From Glutamicibacter sp. PS (GTDB lineage: Bacteria; Actinomycetota; Actinomycetes; Actinomycetales; Micrococcaceae): a stretch of 64,000 nucleotides of DNA. Under the pieces are notes generated by a model, which saw only the letters and a program-made list of their open reading frames with translations, was not told where the DNA came from and ran no database searches. The DNA lies in assembly GCA_031317595.1 (NCBI GenBank), contig JANCMB010000001.1:2669610-2733609 (forward strand). Reading direction: 5' to 3'. The position numbers and the translations under genes are program-made. Each line of letters begins with the position of its first letter. Positions within the stretch are counted from its first letter, which is position 1. Positions 26,298-34,884 of the stretch are shown here, one piece after another.

Positions 26298-27605
26298 TTA
26301 CCGCCCATACCCCTGTGCAAGATGCGAACGAAGTGTACTGCCCTGGTACCCCGTACGAAATCTGCCACGACGCTGCAATTCTGGGACGACGAGATCGACG
26401 AAGTCGCGAAGTCCCTCAGGCAAACTCGGTGGCATCAGGTTAAAACCGTCGGCCGCGCCAGTATCCAGCCATAGTTCAATCTCATCGGCGATGCTCTGTG
26501 GTGTGCCGATCATGGTGCAGTGACCGCCACCGGCGGCTAGGAATCCCAACAGTTCTCGCACCGTGGGTCGATGCATCTCGATGAGTCGCAAAATGGTCGC
26601 ATAGCGTCCTTTGGGCCCGGTGAAATCAGCCAGCGGCGGTAGTGGCGGCACCGGCTCATCCAGATCCCAGTCACTCACGTCCTGCTGTGTGAACAGTGCC
26701 AGCTGGCGCAGTCCCTGCTCTACAGGTAGCAACTGATCCAAGGCGCGCTTCTTGGTGTGTGCTTCGCCCATGCTGCGCCCCACGTAACAGACCAAGCCCG
26801 GCATGATCAATGGGCCTTGTGGGTCTCGGTCGTACCGGCTCGAGCGCCGCCGCAAATCACTGGCGTACTCAACGCCCATCTGGTGGTCCGCGGCCACCGC
26901 ATAGATACCTTCGGCGTACCGTGCTGCCATTTCACGCCCGGGCTCCGAAGCTCCGGCCTGAAAGATAACCGGCGGGCCGTACTCATGAGACACCGGAACG
27001 TTGAGTGGGCCGTTGACTGCAAAGTGTTCGCCTCGGTGTGCGATGGCGCGCGCACCGCTGGGATCCATGAAATGCCCCTCTCGGTCCACCTGTAGGGATT
27101 CCATGGGCCACGAGGCCCAGAGCTCGGAGAGCACCCGAATAAATTCATCGGCCCGTGCGTAGCGTTGGGCATGCTCGGGAAGCGCCGACATCGAGTGGTT
27201 CTGAGCTTCACTATCAAACATGCTCGTCACCACGTTTACACCCACTCGGCCACCACTGAGTTGCTGCAGGCTGGCCAGCAGTCGCGCCGCATGGAACGGC
27301 GAGTAGAAACTCGAGGAGACGGTGCTGATCAGCCCAATACGCCGGGTATGCTGACTCAGCGCGGTGAGCAGGGTCAACGGTTCGAAGAACCAGCTCGGCG
27401 ATTCGGCAGCCCTGCGTGGATCTAGGCTCTGCCCATCGGCAAAGAAGACCGCATCGAATAGTCCGCGTTCGGCCAGTTGGGCCAATTCGATGTGATAGTC
27501 CAGCGTGCCTAGGCGCTCAGCGGCCGAGGACCGGTGCCGCCAAGCGGCCTGATGGTGCCCGACCCCGTAACTGAAAAGATTCAGATGTAACTGTTTCAGG
27601 CTCAT
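26298..27605 (-). CDS. LLM-class flavin-dependent monooxygenase, NtaA/SnaA/DszA type
   Basis: A 435-residue luciferase-like TIM-barrel enzyme with the N-terminal FDAVFFADG, NVVTS and the FQAGASEPGREMAARYAEGIY stretch of the NtaA/SnaA/DszA branch. These use reduced FMN and oxygen to cleave C-S or C-N bonds or oxidise aromatic and sulfonated molecules. It overlaps the SDR gene by four bases and sits under the TPP riboswitch, so the substrate may be a thiamine precursor, analogue or breakdown product. Substrate is inference only. Confidence 0.88.
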   Translation of the reverse strand: MSLKQLHLNLFSYGVGHHQAAWRHRSSAAERLGTLDYHIELAQLAERGLFDAVFFADGQSLDPRRAAESPSWFFEPLTLLTALSQHTRRIGLISTVSSSFYSPFHAARLLASLQQLSGGRVGVNVVTSMFDSEAQNHSMSALPEHAQRYARADEFIRVLSELWASWPMESLQVDREGHFMDPSGARAIAHRGEHFAVNGPLNVPVSHEYGPPVIFQAGASEPGREMAARYAEGIYAVAADHQMGVEYASDLRRRSSRYDRDPQGPLIMPGLVCYVGRSMGEAHTKKRALDQLLPVEQGLRQLALFTQQDVSDWDLDEPVPPLPPLADFTGPKGRYATILRLIEMHRPTVRELLGFLAAGGGHCTMIGTPQSIADEIELWLDTGAADGFNLMPPSLPEGLRDFVDLVVPELQRRGRFRTGYQGSTLRSHLAQGYGR

Positions 27606-28396
27606 CCCTTAACCAGTCCACCATCGACGATGAGATTCTGTCCCGTCACTCCACGCGCCCACTCGCTGGCAAAGAAGAGCACCGCGTCGGCCAATTCCTC
27701 AGGTGTTGTAACCCGACGGGTCGGAGTACCTGCAGCAATGTAATCAAATACGTCGGCAGGGGTCGCAGCGGACGCGTCCGTGGTGCGTAGCAGACCCCCA
27801 GAAACCATATTCACGTTGATGCCCTCAGGCCCGAGATCTTCGGCAAAGGTGCGAGTCAACGAGAGCAGTGCCGCCTTGCCCGCGGTGTAGTCGTGGTAGG
27901 GAACCACCGGGTGCTGGAACAAGTTTGTGCCAATGTTGATAACCCGCCCGCCTCCGGCCGCGCGCATCGACGGAAGCACGGCCTGAATCGCTGCGACAGG
28001 TGCTAGCACCGACCCGGAGAATTGCCTCTGCAGGTCCGAAGGACTCAGATCGGCCGCCTTCGCGCGCGCATCGCCGTTGAAGGAGAAATCAAAAAGGGCA
28101 TTGTTGACCAGCGTGGTGATCGGCATGCCGAAATGTTGCTCACCTGCGGTCACGGCTTCCTTCAGTGTTTCGGGCTGGTTGAGATCGGCGTGCAGCGCCA
28201 GAGCCTGCTGCGGAAACTGCTCAGCGAGTTGCTCCGCCGCCCCTTGTGAGCGGTGGTAATTAATCAGCACACGTGCCCCGGCGCTCAAAAAGGCATGGCT
28301 GATAGCACGGCCTAGGCCGCGGCCAGCGCCGGTGACGAGGACGAGTTGTTCACCAATGAGTGGGGTACGTGCCACGGTGGCAGGTTGGGTGCTCAT
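27602..28396 (-). CDS. Short-chain dehydrogenase/reductase under a TPP riboswitch
   Basis: A 264-residue SDR with the cofactor motif VTGAGRGLGRAI, the NNAL segment, Ser and the YHDYTAGKAAL catalytic Tyr-x3-Lys, and a C-terminal IVDGG. The family look is that of 3-oxoacyl-ACP reductases, but many SDRs share it. AAGGAG stands five bases before the ATG and is part of a hairpin that would hide it. An SDR gene under thiamine control (oarX) has been reported in comparative genomics as I recall; I cannot tell if this is the same group. Confidence 0.9.
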   Translation of the reverse strand: MSTQPATVARTPLIGEQLVLVTGAGRGLGRAISHAFLSAGARVLINYHRSQGAAEQLAEQFPQQALALHADLNQPETLKEAVTAGEQHFGMPITTLVNNALFDFSFNGDARAKAADLSPSDLQRQFSGSVLAPVAAIQAVLPSMRAAGGGRVINIGTNLFQHPVVPYHDYTAGKAALLSLTRTFAEDLGPEGINVNMVSGGLLRTTDASAATPADVFDYIAAGTPTRRVTTPEELADAVLFFASEWARGVTGQNLIVDGGLVKG

Positions 28397-28401
28397 TCAG
28401 G

Positions 28402-28418
28402 CTCCTTGCGTTAAGGAG
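28402..28418 (-). promoter_or_regulatory. Shine-Dalgarno-masking hairpin of the TPP riboswitch
   Basis: On the minus strand CTCCTT (28418-28413) can pair with AAGGAG (28407-28402) across a five-base loop. The second arm is the ribosome site of the SDR gene. This would be an expression platform acting on translation start, the usual mode in actinobacteria. Confidence 0.72.
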
Positions 28419-28460
28419 GCGAACGGGAAGAGCGCAGCGGGCGACACCCACCAGGACAAT

Positions 28461-28528
28461 CCCTTCGCCAGTACTAACTGGATCAGGTTCAACGGGTGTA
28501 CTCTCAGCCGATATCCCGGCACCCCGTG
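28461..28528 (-). ncRNA. TPP riboswitch aptamer (THI element)
   Basis: Read on the minus strand the region holds GGGGTGCCGGG, then GGCTGAGAGTACACCC, then GAACCTGATCCAG and finally CTGGCGAAGGGA. These are the conserved blocks of the THI box in the right order and spacing. Visible helices are GGGTG/CACCC, GCCG/CGGC and CCAGT/ACTGG. It binds thiamine pyrophosphate and should shut down the SDR-monooxygenase-aminotransferase genes when TPP is high. Confidence 0.95.
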
Positions 28529-28629
28529 TCACTATCTCTACTCCTACCAGCAGGGCACGGCGAAGGACGAATGTTTCAACATGCCGTACACAGCTTCCGG
28601 AGGGCTATCAACAAATACTCCACATCATC

Positions 28630-28784
28630 TGTGGATAAGCGACAACTCGTGGATAACCGGCAAAATCCCCGAATTTGCGTGGCTGATTCGAGCTAAGGCA
28701 TACCGCTCGTATGTGATCAATGTAAAGTAATTAACAAGTTATCCACATCCCTGCGTCCTCGAGCTAGATGACATGGGTGGATAA
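28630..28784. other. Cluster of four DnaA boxes
   Basis: Two perfect boxes, TGTGGATAA (28630-28638) and TTATCCACA (28739-28747), and two with one mismatch, CGTGGATAA (28648-28656) and GGTGGATAA (28776-28784), lie within 155 bases. AT-rich sequence separates them (GTAAAGTAATTAACAAG near 28722-28738). No dnaA or dnaN gene is near, so this is more likely a DnaA-binding or titration locus, or DnaA control of the flanking genes, than the main origin. The rest of 28529-28784 must hold the promoter of the riboswitch operon. Confidence 0.65.
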
Positions 28785-28828
28785 ACTTCAGGCGGCCACC
28801 TCCCTTACGGGAAGTGGCCGCCTGAAGT
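28785..28828 (-). terminator. Long terminator hairpin after rlmN
   Basis: Arms 28785-28804 and 28809-28828 pair along 20 bases with one mismatch; the loop is TTAC. On the minus strand TTTAT follows. It lies 15 bases past the rlmN stop. Confidence 0.85.
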
Positions 28829-28843
28829 ATGAACTGCTGTGGG

Positions 28844-30142
28844 TTACGAATCGCCGTCTGCGGCCAGCTGGCCGCAGGCTCCGTCGATTTCCTTGCCGCG
28901 GGTGTCGCGCAGGGTCGTCGGAACCCCCAGTTCGTCGAGCCGACGCACGAAGTCCCGGGTGATCTCTTCCTCGGAGCGGGTCCACACGGAGCCGGGCACC
29001 GGGTTCAACGGAATCGGGTTCACGTGCACCCAACCGCGGCCGCGAGCGTTGAGTTTCTTGGCCAACAGTTCGGCGCGCCAGGCGTGGTCGTTCATGTCCT
29101 TGATCAGCGCGTACTCGATGGAGACGCGGCGCCCGGTCTTCACGTAGTAGTCATAGGCGGCATCCAGTGCCTCGTCGACCTTCCAGCGCGAGTTCACCGG
29201 GATCAGCTCGTCACGTAGCTCATCGTCCGGGGCATGCAGCGACAGCGCGAAGGTCACCGGAACGTTTTCCTCGGCCAGCTTGCGGATGGCCGGAACCAGC
29301 CCCACGGTGGAGACCGTGATGCCGCGCGCGCTCATGCCCAGGCCTTCCGGGGCCTCGGCAACCATGCGGTGCACGGCGTTCATCACGCGCTTGTAGTTGG
29401 CTAGCGGCTCACCCATGCCCATGAACACGATATTGCCTACGCGCTCCTCGGGGTGCTTCTGTCCTCCCAGTCCGCCTTCGGCGATCACCCGGTTGGCCTG
29501 CACGATCTGGTCCAGGATTTCCGCGGTGGACATGTTGCGGGTCAGCCCGGCCTGGCCGGTGGCGCAGAACGGGCAGTTCATGCCACAACCACACTGCGAA
29601 GAGATGCACAGAGTGATGCGGTTCGGGTAACGCATGAGCACCGATTCGACGAGCGACCCGTCGAAGAGGCGCCAGAGGAACTTGATGGTTTTACCGTCGT
29701 CGGTGGTCAGCCGCTTCACCTCGGTGAGCAGCTTCGGAAACATCGCCGAGACCAGGTCCTCGCGACCGGCCTTGGGCAGATCGCTCATGGCCTCGGAATC
29801 GGTCGTGTAGTGCTGGAAGTAGTGCACGGAGAGCTGCTTGGCACGGAACCCCGGAAGCCCGAGCTCCTTGAGCTTCTCCTGGCGCTCGGACAGGGTCAGG
29901 TCAGCTAGGTGCACCGGTGGCTGCGAGACCCGACGCTTGGTGGAGAACTGCAGTTCGGGGCGGCCGTCGGCACCCATCTGCTGCTTCCACCCCTCGGCCG
30001 TGGGGATCACCTGGGCGCGCCCTTCGGCCTTGGCCCGCGATTGAGAAATACGCAGTTGCTGGGCGCGCTGGGCGGCGGCCTGCTCCTGGCGCAGGGCCTT
30101 GCGTTCGGCCGCGGACAGTGTGGTGGAGTTGCTCGAAGTCAT
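28844..30142 (-). CDS. rlmN: 23S rRNA (adenine-2503) methyltransferase RlmN
   Basis: A radical-SAM dual-specificity RNA methyltransferase of about 432 residues that methylates C2 of A2503 in 23S rRNA and often A37 of tRNA. The iron-sulfur motif CGMNCPFC (C-x3-C-x2-C) is in [15 protein letters not shown], and the C-terminal catalytic Cys is in [20 protein letters not shown] and ISTVG-like repeats fit. The N-terminal 80 residues, rich in Ala, Gln and Arg, exceed the E. coli length and are common in actinobacteria. Starts at 30151 and 30193 are also possible; none has a clear ribosome site. Confidence 0.93.
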   Translation of the reverse strand: MTSSNSTTLSAAERKALRQEQAAAQRAQQLRISQSRAKAEGRAQVIPTAEGWKQQMGADGRPELQFSTKRRVSQPPVHLADLTLSERQEKLKELGLPGFRAKQLSVHYFQHYTTDSEAMSDLPKAGREDLVSAMFPKLLTEVKRLTTDDGKTIKFLWRLFDGSLVESVLMRYPNRITLCISSQCGCGMNCPFCATGQAGLTRNMSTAEILDQIVQANRVIAEGGLGGQKHPEERVGNIVFMGMGEPLANYKRVMNAVHRMVAEAPEGLGMSARGITVSTVGLVPAIRKLAEENVPVTFALSLHAPDDELRDELIPVNSRWKVDEALDAAYDYYVKTGRRVSIEYALIKDMNDHAWRAELLAKKLNARGRGWVHVNPIPLNPVPGSVWTRSEEEITRDFVRRLDELGVPTTLRDTRGKEIDGACGQLAADGDS

Positions 30143-30208
30143 CTCTTCCATTGTTTCATGTCTGCGTCTAAGAGCAACGGTGAAGTTGGGCACCTTCGCG
30201 CCGGTGGG

Positions 30209-30907
30209 CTATTGCTGGGGCGTGAGGCAACCAAGCAACTCCGCAAGCTGATCCATATGACTGAAGGTGTGCTGGGCTCCGGCGGCACGCAGGGTTTCGG
30301 GCGAGGTATGGGCTGGACCGCCAGGGCAGAATCCGAGCACCGTGGCCCCGGCCGCCACTCCGGCCCGCACCCCCGAGACGGTGTCCTCGATAACCAGCGC
30401 CGTGGCCGGATCGATACCGATCCCGGCGGCAGCTGCCAGGTAGACGTCCGGGGCGGGTTTACTACGTGGTTGATCCATGCCGCTGTAGAGTTGCCCGGCG
30501 AAGAGCGGCAGCAGCCCGGTCATCTCCAATTGCATGGTGGCCTTGCCTAGGTCCGCCCCGGTGGCGCAGGCGATCCGCGAATCGAATCGGTCCGCCGCTG
30601 CGCGCACGGCTGCCGCGGCCCCTTCGATGGCTTGCAGTTGAGCGCGAAGTTGGGCATCGCGGCGGGTGCGGAACTCGGCCAACCAATCCTCGGTGATCCA
30701 CACGGAACTGTGCTCAAAGATCAGCTCACGCTGATCCCGTAACGCCCGGCCGATAAATAGCTCGATGCATTCCTGTGCGGAGATCGCCCACCCCAGTTCG
30801 TGCAGCATCGTACGCAGCACCGCATTGGTGATCGGTTCGGAGTCCACGAGTACCCCATCGCAGTCAAAAAGTACCCCGCAGACCCCGTTGCTTATTACTT
30901 GACTCAT
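30209..30907 (-). CDS. HAD-superfamily phosphatase, beta-phosphoglucomutase-like
   Basis: A 232-residue HAD subfamily IA enzyme with motif I FDCDGVLVDSEP, Thr in ACATG (motif II), Lys in SKPAPDVYL (motif III) and the acidic pair in VIEDTVSGVRAG (motif IV). It probably removes phosphate from a sugar phosphate or similar small molecule. The substrate is not clear. It lies upstream of rlmN in the same direction with a 66-base gap. The 200 bases between it and the IclR fragment contain a GC-rich inverted repeat before a T-run at about 30975, of unclear use. Confidence 0.88.
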   Translation of the reverse strand: MSQVISNGVCGVLFDCDGVLVDSEPITNAVLRTMLHELGWAISAQECIELFIGRALRDQRELIFEHSSVWITEDWLAEFRTRRDAQLRAQLQAIEGAAAAVRAAADRFDSRIACATGADLGKATMQLEMTGLLPLFAGQLYSGMDQPRSKPAPDVYLAAAAGIGIDPATALVIEDTVSGVRAGVAAGATVLGFCPGGPAHTSPETLRAAGAQHTFSHMDQLAELLGCLTPQQ

Positions 30908-31109
30908 CTTCGCCTTTCCGTGCAGTTACCCGCCGCCCAAAACCTTCCGAAGCGCCGATGTGGCGGGCGGCACATTTTTATTGATGAAATTCCCAGCTTT
31001 GGATCCTACTACTGGTCAGCTTCGCCTATTAGACTGGCGGGCGGGGAAATTGGGGACCGTCATCATCGCCCGTTCGCGCTTCGGCGCGCTTCACTGACCG
31101 GAGTTATAC

Positions 31110-31391
31110 ATGTCAGGTGGAACCTCTCAGCCCGGCCGCTCGGTTACCAACCGAGTTCTCGAAATCCTTGCGGCGTTTGAACAGTCGCCCGCCCCCATCA
31201 AGGTGGCGGACATTGCGGCACATGCCGATTTACCCATTAGTTCCGCGCATCGGCTCGTCGCCGAGCTTGTCGAGTGGGGTGCGCTAGAACGCCATCCACA
31301 GGGCGGCTTGCGCTTAGGTCAGCGCATTTTCCGAATGGTGTCTAACCAGTATCCGGAAACAAAGCAGCTGGCCGGATCGGGCGTTCGCTAG
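31110..31391 (+). CDS. Short IclR-type DNA-binding protein, sensor domain missing
   Basis: 93 residues that match only the winged helix-turn-helix of IclR regulators: SVTNRVLEILAAFEQ, IKVADIAAHADLPISSAHRLVAELVEWGALER, GGLRLGQRIFRM. Full-length members have about 250 residues with an effector domain, absent here. The frame ends in an unrelated tail, NQYPETKQLAGSGVR, and its TAG stop overlaps the stop of the convergent membrane-protein gene within CTAG. It is either a truncated remnant after a rearrangement or a stand-alone DNA-binding protein that could compete with a full regulator. Confidence 0.65.
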   Translation: MSGGTSQPGRSVTNRVLEILAAFEQSPAPIKVADIAAHADLPISSAHRLVAELVEWGALERHPQGGLRLGQRIFRMVSNQYPETKQLAGSGVR

Positions 31392-32470
31392 CTTTCAATT
31401 CCCTCGACCATCGCGGCGGTGGTGCGGATAAAGACGCTTAACCATCCGAAACATATGGCCACCGCGACCAGTTCAAAGGCGGTCAGGTTGTAATAGTGCC
31501 AGCGGGTCCACAGCAGATTTGCCAGCACCACCGCGATGAGCGAGGCCACCGAAAACAGATGGAAGGCGGCCGGGAAACCGGGAAACAGCAGGAGGCTGCC
31601 GGCGAAGAGCACCATCATGCCCGCCGCCGCAATGCGCACGAAGGCCGAATGCAGTGATTCGGCCGGAGCCACCGGGACCAAACCAATGAACACGACGGCG
31701 GCCGCGACCAGCAGCAGGCACCAGCGGACGAACCAGGGGCGTGGTCGGAAGACTTTCCCCCAGCGCCGGGGCCGGGCCTGCACCCGCTCCCGGTAGATCG
31801 CGCCCAGCCTGGCCAAGTCGCGGGTGAGGAATTCGGTGAGCGAGGCCAGCACCAGCCCGGACACCACCAGCGTAGTGTTGAACGTCCAGAAGGAACCGGC
31901 CCCGGCACGCCAGGTGCCCAGCGAGGAGAACATCACCCGCCACCAGCCCAGTTCCTCGGCAAGCAGCATGCTGATGCTCACCCCGGCGACCATAAAGACC
32001 CCGAGCACCCCGGCGAGGCTCGCCGCATCGGTGCGCGCGGTGGAACCCAGCGCGATATAGCAGCCGATGCCGGTGGCGGCGGCCACGAAAAGCGAACCCG
32101 CCAGGGTATCGACATCCAGCCCAAAAAAGGCTTGTTGCGCCAGATAGAACAGGGTGGTCAACGCCATCACGATGCCACCGCTGTGCACGAGCACCAGCCC
32201 GGTCATGGTCAGCGCCTTGCGCCAGGCGGGAATATCGGCCAACCAGGGTTCGCGGACCACGAGCAACTGTCGAAAACCCCAGATGCTGGCCGCGACCACG
32301 GCGGCGCCCGCGGTCAGCGCCGAGACCGAACCGACCGATAGCCCGCCGGCCAGCGGTGGGCGTCGTCCCGCGAAGACGATCAGGGCCACAATCAGCCCAA
32401 GCACACTCCCGGAGGCACCGGCCCACAATGCGTGCCGCTCGATATCGAGTTTGCTGACCTGACTGCGCAC
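31388..32470 (-). CDS. Integral membrane protein of unknown function, about ten spans
   Basis: 360 residues with about ten hydrophobic segments separated by short loops, and one longer basic loop (RERVQARPRRWGKVFRPRP). I do not recognise a catalytic motif; the layout is broadly like DUF998-type proteins but this is weak. It lies 37 bases after a TSUP-type permease gene in the same direction, so the two may be co-transcribed. Confidence 0.75.
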   Translation of the reverse strand: MRSQVSKLDIERHALWAGASGSVLGLIVALIVFAGRRPPLAGGLSVGSVSALTAGAAVVAASIWGFRQLLVVREPWLADIPAWRKALTMTGLVLVHSGGIVMALTTLFYLAQQAFFGLDVDTLAGSLFVAAATGIGCYIALGSTARTDAASLAGVLGVFMVAGVSISMLLAEELGWWRVMFSSLGTWRAGAGSFWTFNTTLVVSGLVLASLTEFLTRDLARLGAIYRERVQARPRRWGKVFRPRPWFVRWCLLLVAAAVVFIGLVPVAPAESLHSAFVRIAAAGMMVLFAGSLLLFPGFPAAFHLFSVASLIAVVLANLLWTRWHYYNLTAFELVAVAICFGWLSVFIRTTAAMVEGIES

Positions 32471-32507
32471 TACCCCGCCCTTTTCGCCTGATGACCTGTC
32501 AGCACCA

Positions 32508-33242
32508 TTATGCGGCGAGGTGCGTGATACCCGAGAATAGGAGGCTCAGCGCGCCAGCCAGGGCGATGACGATGACCACCGTGCGACTGTAAGCGGGGTT
32601 GATTTTTGCCGCCAGCAGGTTCCCAGCGGTGATGCCCAGCACCATGGCGATGAGACACGCGATCCAGGCCGGTCCGCTGAGCTGCGGCATCCCACCCTTG
32701 GCCACTAGCGAGGCGGTCGCCAACACCAAAAAGTAGAGCTGCACGGAGATCGCGAATTTTGCCTGTGGCCAGCGGGTGGCTACCGCGTATCCGGCGATGG
32801 CCGGGCCGGAGACCCCGGCGGTCACCGACATGAACCCGGACAGCGCCCCAGCACTCACCGCCAGTGCCCGGCTCTGCGCCACGGGCAAATTGCGGATCGC
32901 AAAGCTGAGCGAGAGGGCCAGCAGCACCAGCGCCGCGATCATTACGTTCAGCCACCCCGAGCCCAGATGGCCGGCCACCCATGCGCCGGGAACGGTCATG
33001 ACTATCGCCGGCAGGAGCAGTAACCCGATCTTGCGGTACTCCACCTGCCGAAACACCTGCAGGAAGATCAACGCCGCCGAACAGGCCCCGAGAAAATTCA
33101 CCAGCATGATGCCCTCGTAGGGCCCGAGCACCAGAACGAGAAAGGGCGAGGCCACCAGGGCGAAGCCCATGCCGGAGATGCGTTGGAGAGAACTGCCAAG
33201 GAAGGCCGACCCGGCCAGCGCCAAGAGTGCACCGATTCCCAC
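32508..33242 (-). CDS. TSUP (TauE/SafE) family permease
   Basis: 244 residues with about eight membrane spans. The N-terminal GSSLQRISGMGFALVASPFL and the internal SGFMSVTAGVSGPAIAGYAVATRW are the two halves of the TauE/SafE duplication. These move sulfite, sulfonates or small organic acids. The substrate is not evident. The start is a GTG with GGAGG ten bases upstream. Confidence 0.87.
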   Translation of the reverse strand: MGIGALLALAGSAFLGSSLQRISGMGFALVASPFLVLVLGPYEGIMLVNFLGACSAALIFLQVFRQVEYRKIGLLLLPAIVMTVPGAWVAGHLGSGWLNVMIAALVLLALSLSFAIRNLPVAQSRALAVSAGALSGFMSVTAGVSGPAIAGYAVATRWPQAKFAISVQLYFLVLATASLVAKGGMPQLSGPAWIACLIAMVLGITAGNLLAAKINPAYSRTVVIVIALAGALSLLFSGITHLAA

Positions 33243-33290
33243 TCGTAGCTCACCTCCTGTACCGCATGCCTGTCTCTAACCTAGCGCAAC

Positions 33291-33327
33291 GCCCCGCCCG
33301 TCCCGGCGTCGCAAAGACGGGCGGGGC
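33291..33327 (-). terminator. GC-rich hairpin after the agmatine operon
   Basis: GCCCCGCCCGTC (33291-33302) pairs perfectly with GACGGGCGGGGC (33316-33327). It follows the stop of the permease gene by about 30 bases. A T-run is lacking, so its strength is uncertain. Confidence 0.65.
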
Positions 33328-33357
33328 GGACGGGGCGTGCAGACTGGCTGGTGGCGA

Positions 33358-34884
33358 CTAACCTTGGTCGAGGTCCTGTCGCACGTAGCGGGTTTCCGGA
33401 CGGGTGTCGTAGAAACGCGGACGGCGCTTGCGGGCACCAATGAGGAACACCGCGCCGAGGATCAGGATGCCTACTCCGACCACGAACACCAAGCCCATAC
33501 CGGCAACGTGTGTGCCCGAGCCATAGTCCGGGTTCAGCGAGTCGATCACGGTCTGCACAAACACGGCCAGCAGGGCGATGCCGCCGAGCAGCGGGGCGAT
33601 GCCACGGGTGATCAGGTTGCGCACCGAGGCGGTGAGCGTACGACGGAAATACCAGACGCAGGCGAAGGCGGTGACCCCGTAGTAGAAGCAGATCATCATA
33701 CCCAAGGCCAAGATCGTGTCGTTGAGCACGTTCAGCGAGACGAAGCGCATCAGCGCGTAGAACATCGTGGAGATCACCGCGGCGACGATGGTCGAGAACG
33801 CCGGGGTACCGAACTTTGGGTGGATCCGGGTGAAGGCCTGCGGCAGGGCCCCGTGGTGTCCCATCGAGAGCATCGAGCGTGCCGGGGAAATCATGGTGGA
33901 CTGTAGCGAGGCTGCGCAGGAAGCCAGGGTGGCCAGCGAGAGCAGGATCGCTGCCGGGCCCATCACCGGGCCGGCCAGGGAGGCGAAGACGTTGCCGATG
34001 GTCTCTGGGTTGGCCAACCCCAGCCCCTCGGTGCCCACACCGGCGAAGACGGTGGCGGCCACGGAGGTCAGCAGGTAGATGGCCAGCACGGCTACCGCGG
34101 TGAAGCCCGCGGCCACACCGGCGGTACGCTCGCCATTCTTGGTTTCCTCGTTCATGGTCAGGCAGACGTCCCAACCCCAGAAGGCGAAGATCGACAGGCT
34201 CAGGCCCACGGCCATCGCGGAGAAGGAGTCGATGCCCATCGGATTGAACCATTCCATGGAGAACTCCACGGCCGGTCCGGCCTTGGCGAAGGCGGCGAAG
34301 GTGAACCAGAGCAGCACCAGCACCTGCAGCCCCACGAGCAGGTACTGCACGATCGAGGCCGCGTGTAGCCCGCGCACCGAAATCCAGGTGGCGCCGAGCA
34401 TGAAGACCAGACAGGTGGCGACATTGATCCACGGGTTCGTGGCCAGGTCGGCCAGCTCGGGGCGCCCAAAGGCCTGCCCGAGGAACAGGTAGAAGAAGTC
34501 CACGGCCACACCGGCCAGGTTGGACAGCACAATGATATTGGCGGCGAGCATGCCCCAGCCGCCCATCCAGCCGGCGCGCGGACCAAAGGCCCGCCACACC
34601 CAGGTGAAGGTTGTACCGTTATCGGGCATCGCCCGGTTTAGCTCGCGGTAGCCCAGGGCCACCAGGAACATGGGGATGAAGCCGACGATGAAGATCGCCG
34701 GCAGGTGGGTGCCCACGGCTTCGGCGGTGGGACCTAGGGTGCTGGCCACCACGTAGCTCGGGGCGATGGTCGAGACACCGATGACGATGGCGGTGAACAG
34801 GCCGATCTGCCCGGCGGTCAGCCCCTTGCCGGTCTTGGTGATCGGCTCGGTGCTCAGCTTGCTGGTGTTGGTGGTTGAATTCAT
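33358..34884 (-). CDS. APC-family amino acid/polyamine permease
   Basis: A 508-residue transporter with twelve or so membrane spans and the APC features APSYVVASTLGPTAE, MPDNGTTFTWVWRAFGP and FWGWDVCLTMNEETKNGERT. Its ATG overlaps the stop of the agmatine deiminase gene by four bases, which suggests that it carries agmatine, putrescine or a related amine. Uptake or exchange of agmatine for putrescine is the expected role, as in agmatine catabolic systems. Confidence 0.88.
   Translation of the reverse strand: MNSTTNTSKLSTEPITKTGKGLTAGQIGLFTAIVIGVSTIAPSYVVASTLGPTAEAVGTHLPAIFIVGFIPMFLVALGYRELNRAMPDNGTTFTWVWRAFGPRAGWMGGWGMLAANIIVLSNLAGVAVDFFYLFLGQAFGRPELADLATNPWINVATCLVFMLGATWISVRGLHAASIVQYLLVGLQVLVLLWFTFAAFAKAGPAVEFSMEWFNPMGIDSFSAMAVGLSLSIFAFWGWDVCLTMNEETKNGERTAGVAAGFTAVAVLAIYLLTSVAATVFAGVGTEGLGLANPETIGNVFASLAGPVMGPAAILLSLATLASCAASLQSTMISPARSMLSMGHHGALPQAFTRIHPKFGTPAFSTIVAAVISTMFYALMRFVSLNVLNDTILALGMMICFYYGVTAFACVWYFRRTLTASVRNLITRGIAPLLGGIALLAVFVQTVIDSLNPDYGSGTHVAGMGLVFVVGVGILILGAVFLIGARKRRPRFYDTRPETRYVRQDLDQG

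Noticed and set aside
28332-28730. A 132-codon plus-strand frame across the riboswitch region
   Set aside because: It reads through the antisense of the TPP aptamer and the DnaA boxes and has no protein-like features.
28630-28784. The main replication origin
   Set aside because: DnaA boxes are present, but dnaA, dnaN, recF, rpmH and gyr genes are not, and in actinobacteria oriC lies between dnaA and dnaN.
30938-30985. GC-rich inverted repeat followed by a T-run as a terminator
   Set aside because: The arms pair imperfectly, and on the strand with the T-run no gene ends nearby.
33281-34597. A 438-codon frame overlapping the amino acid permease in another frame
   Set aside because: The translation is Arg/Gly/Pro-rich shadow sequence. 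The overlapping frame has clear APC motifs and membrane spans.
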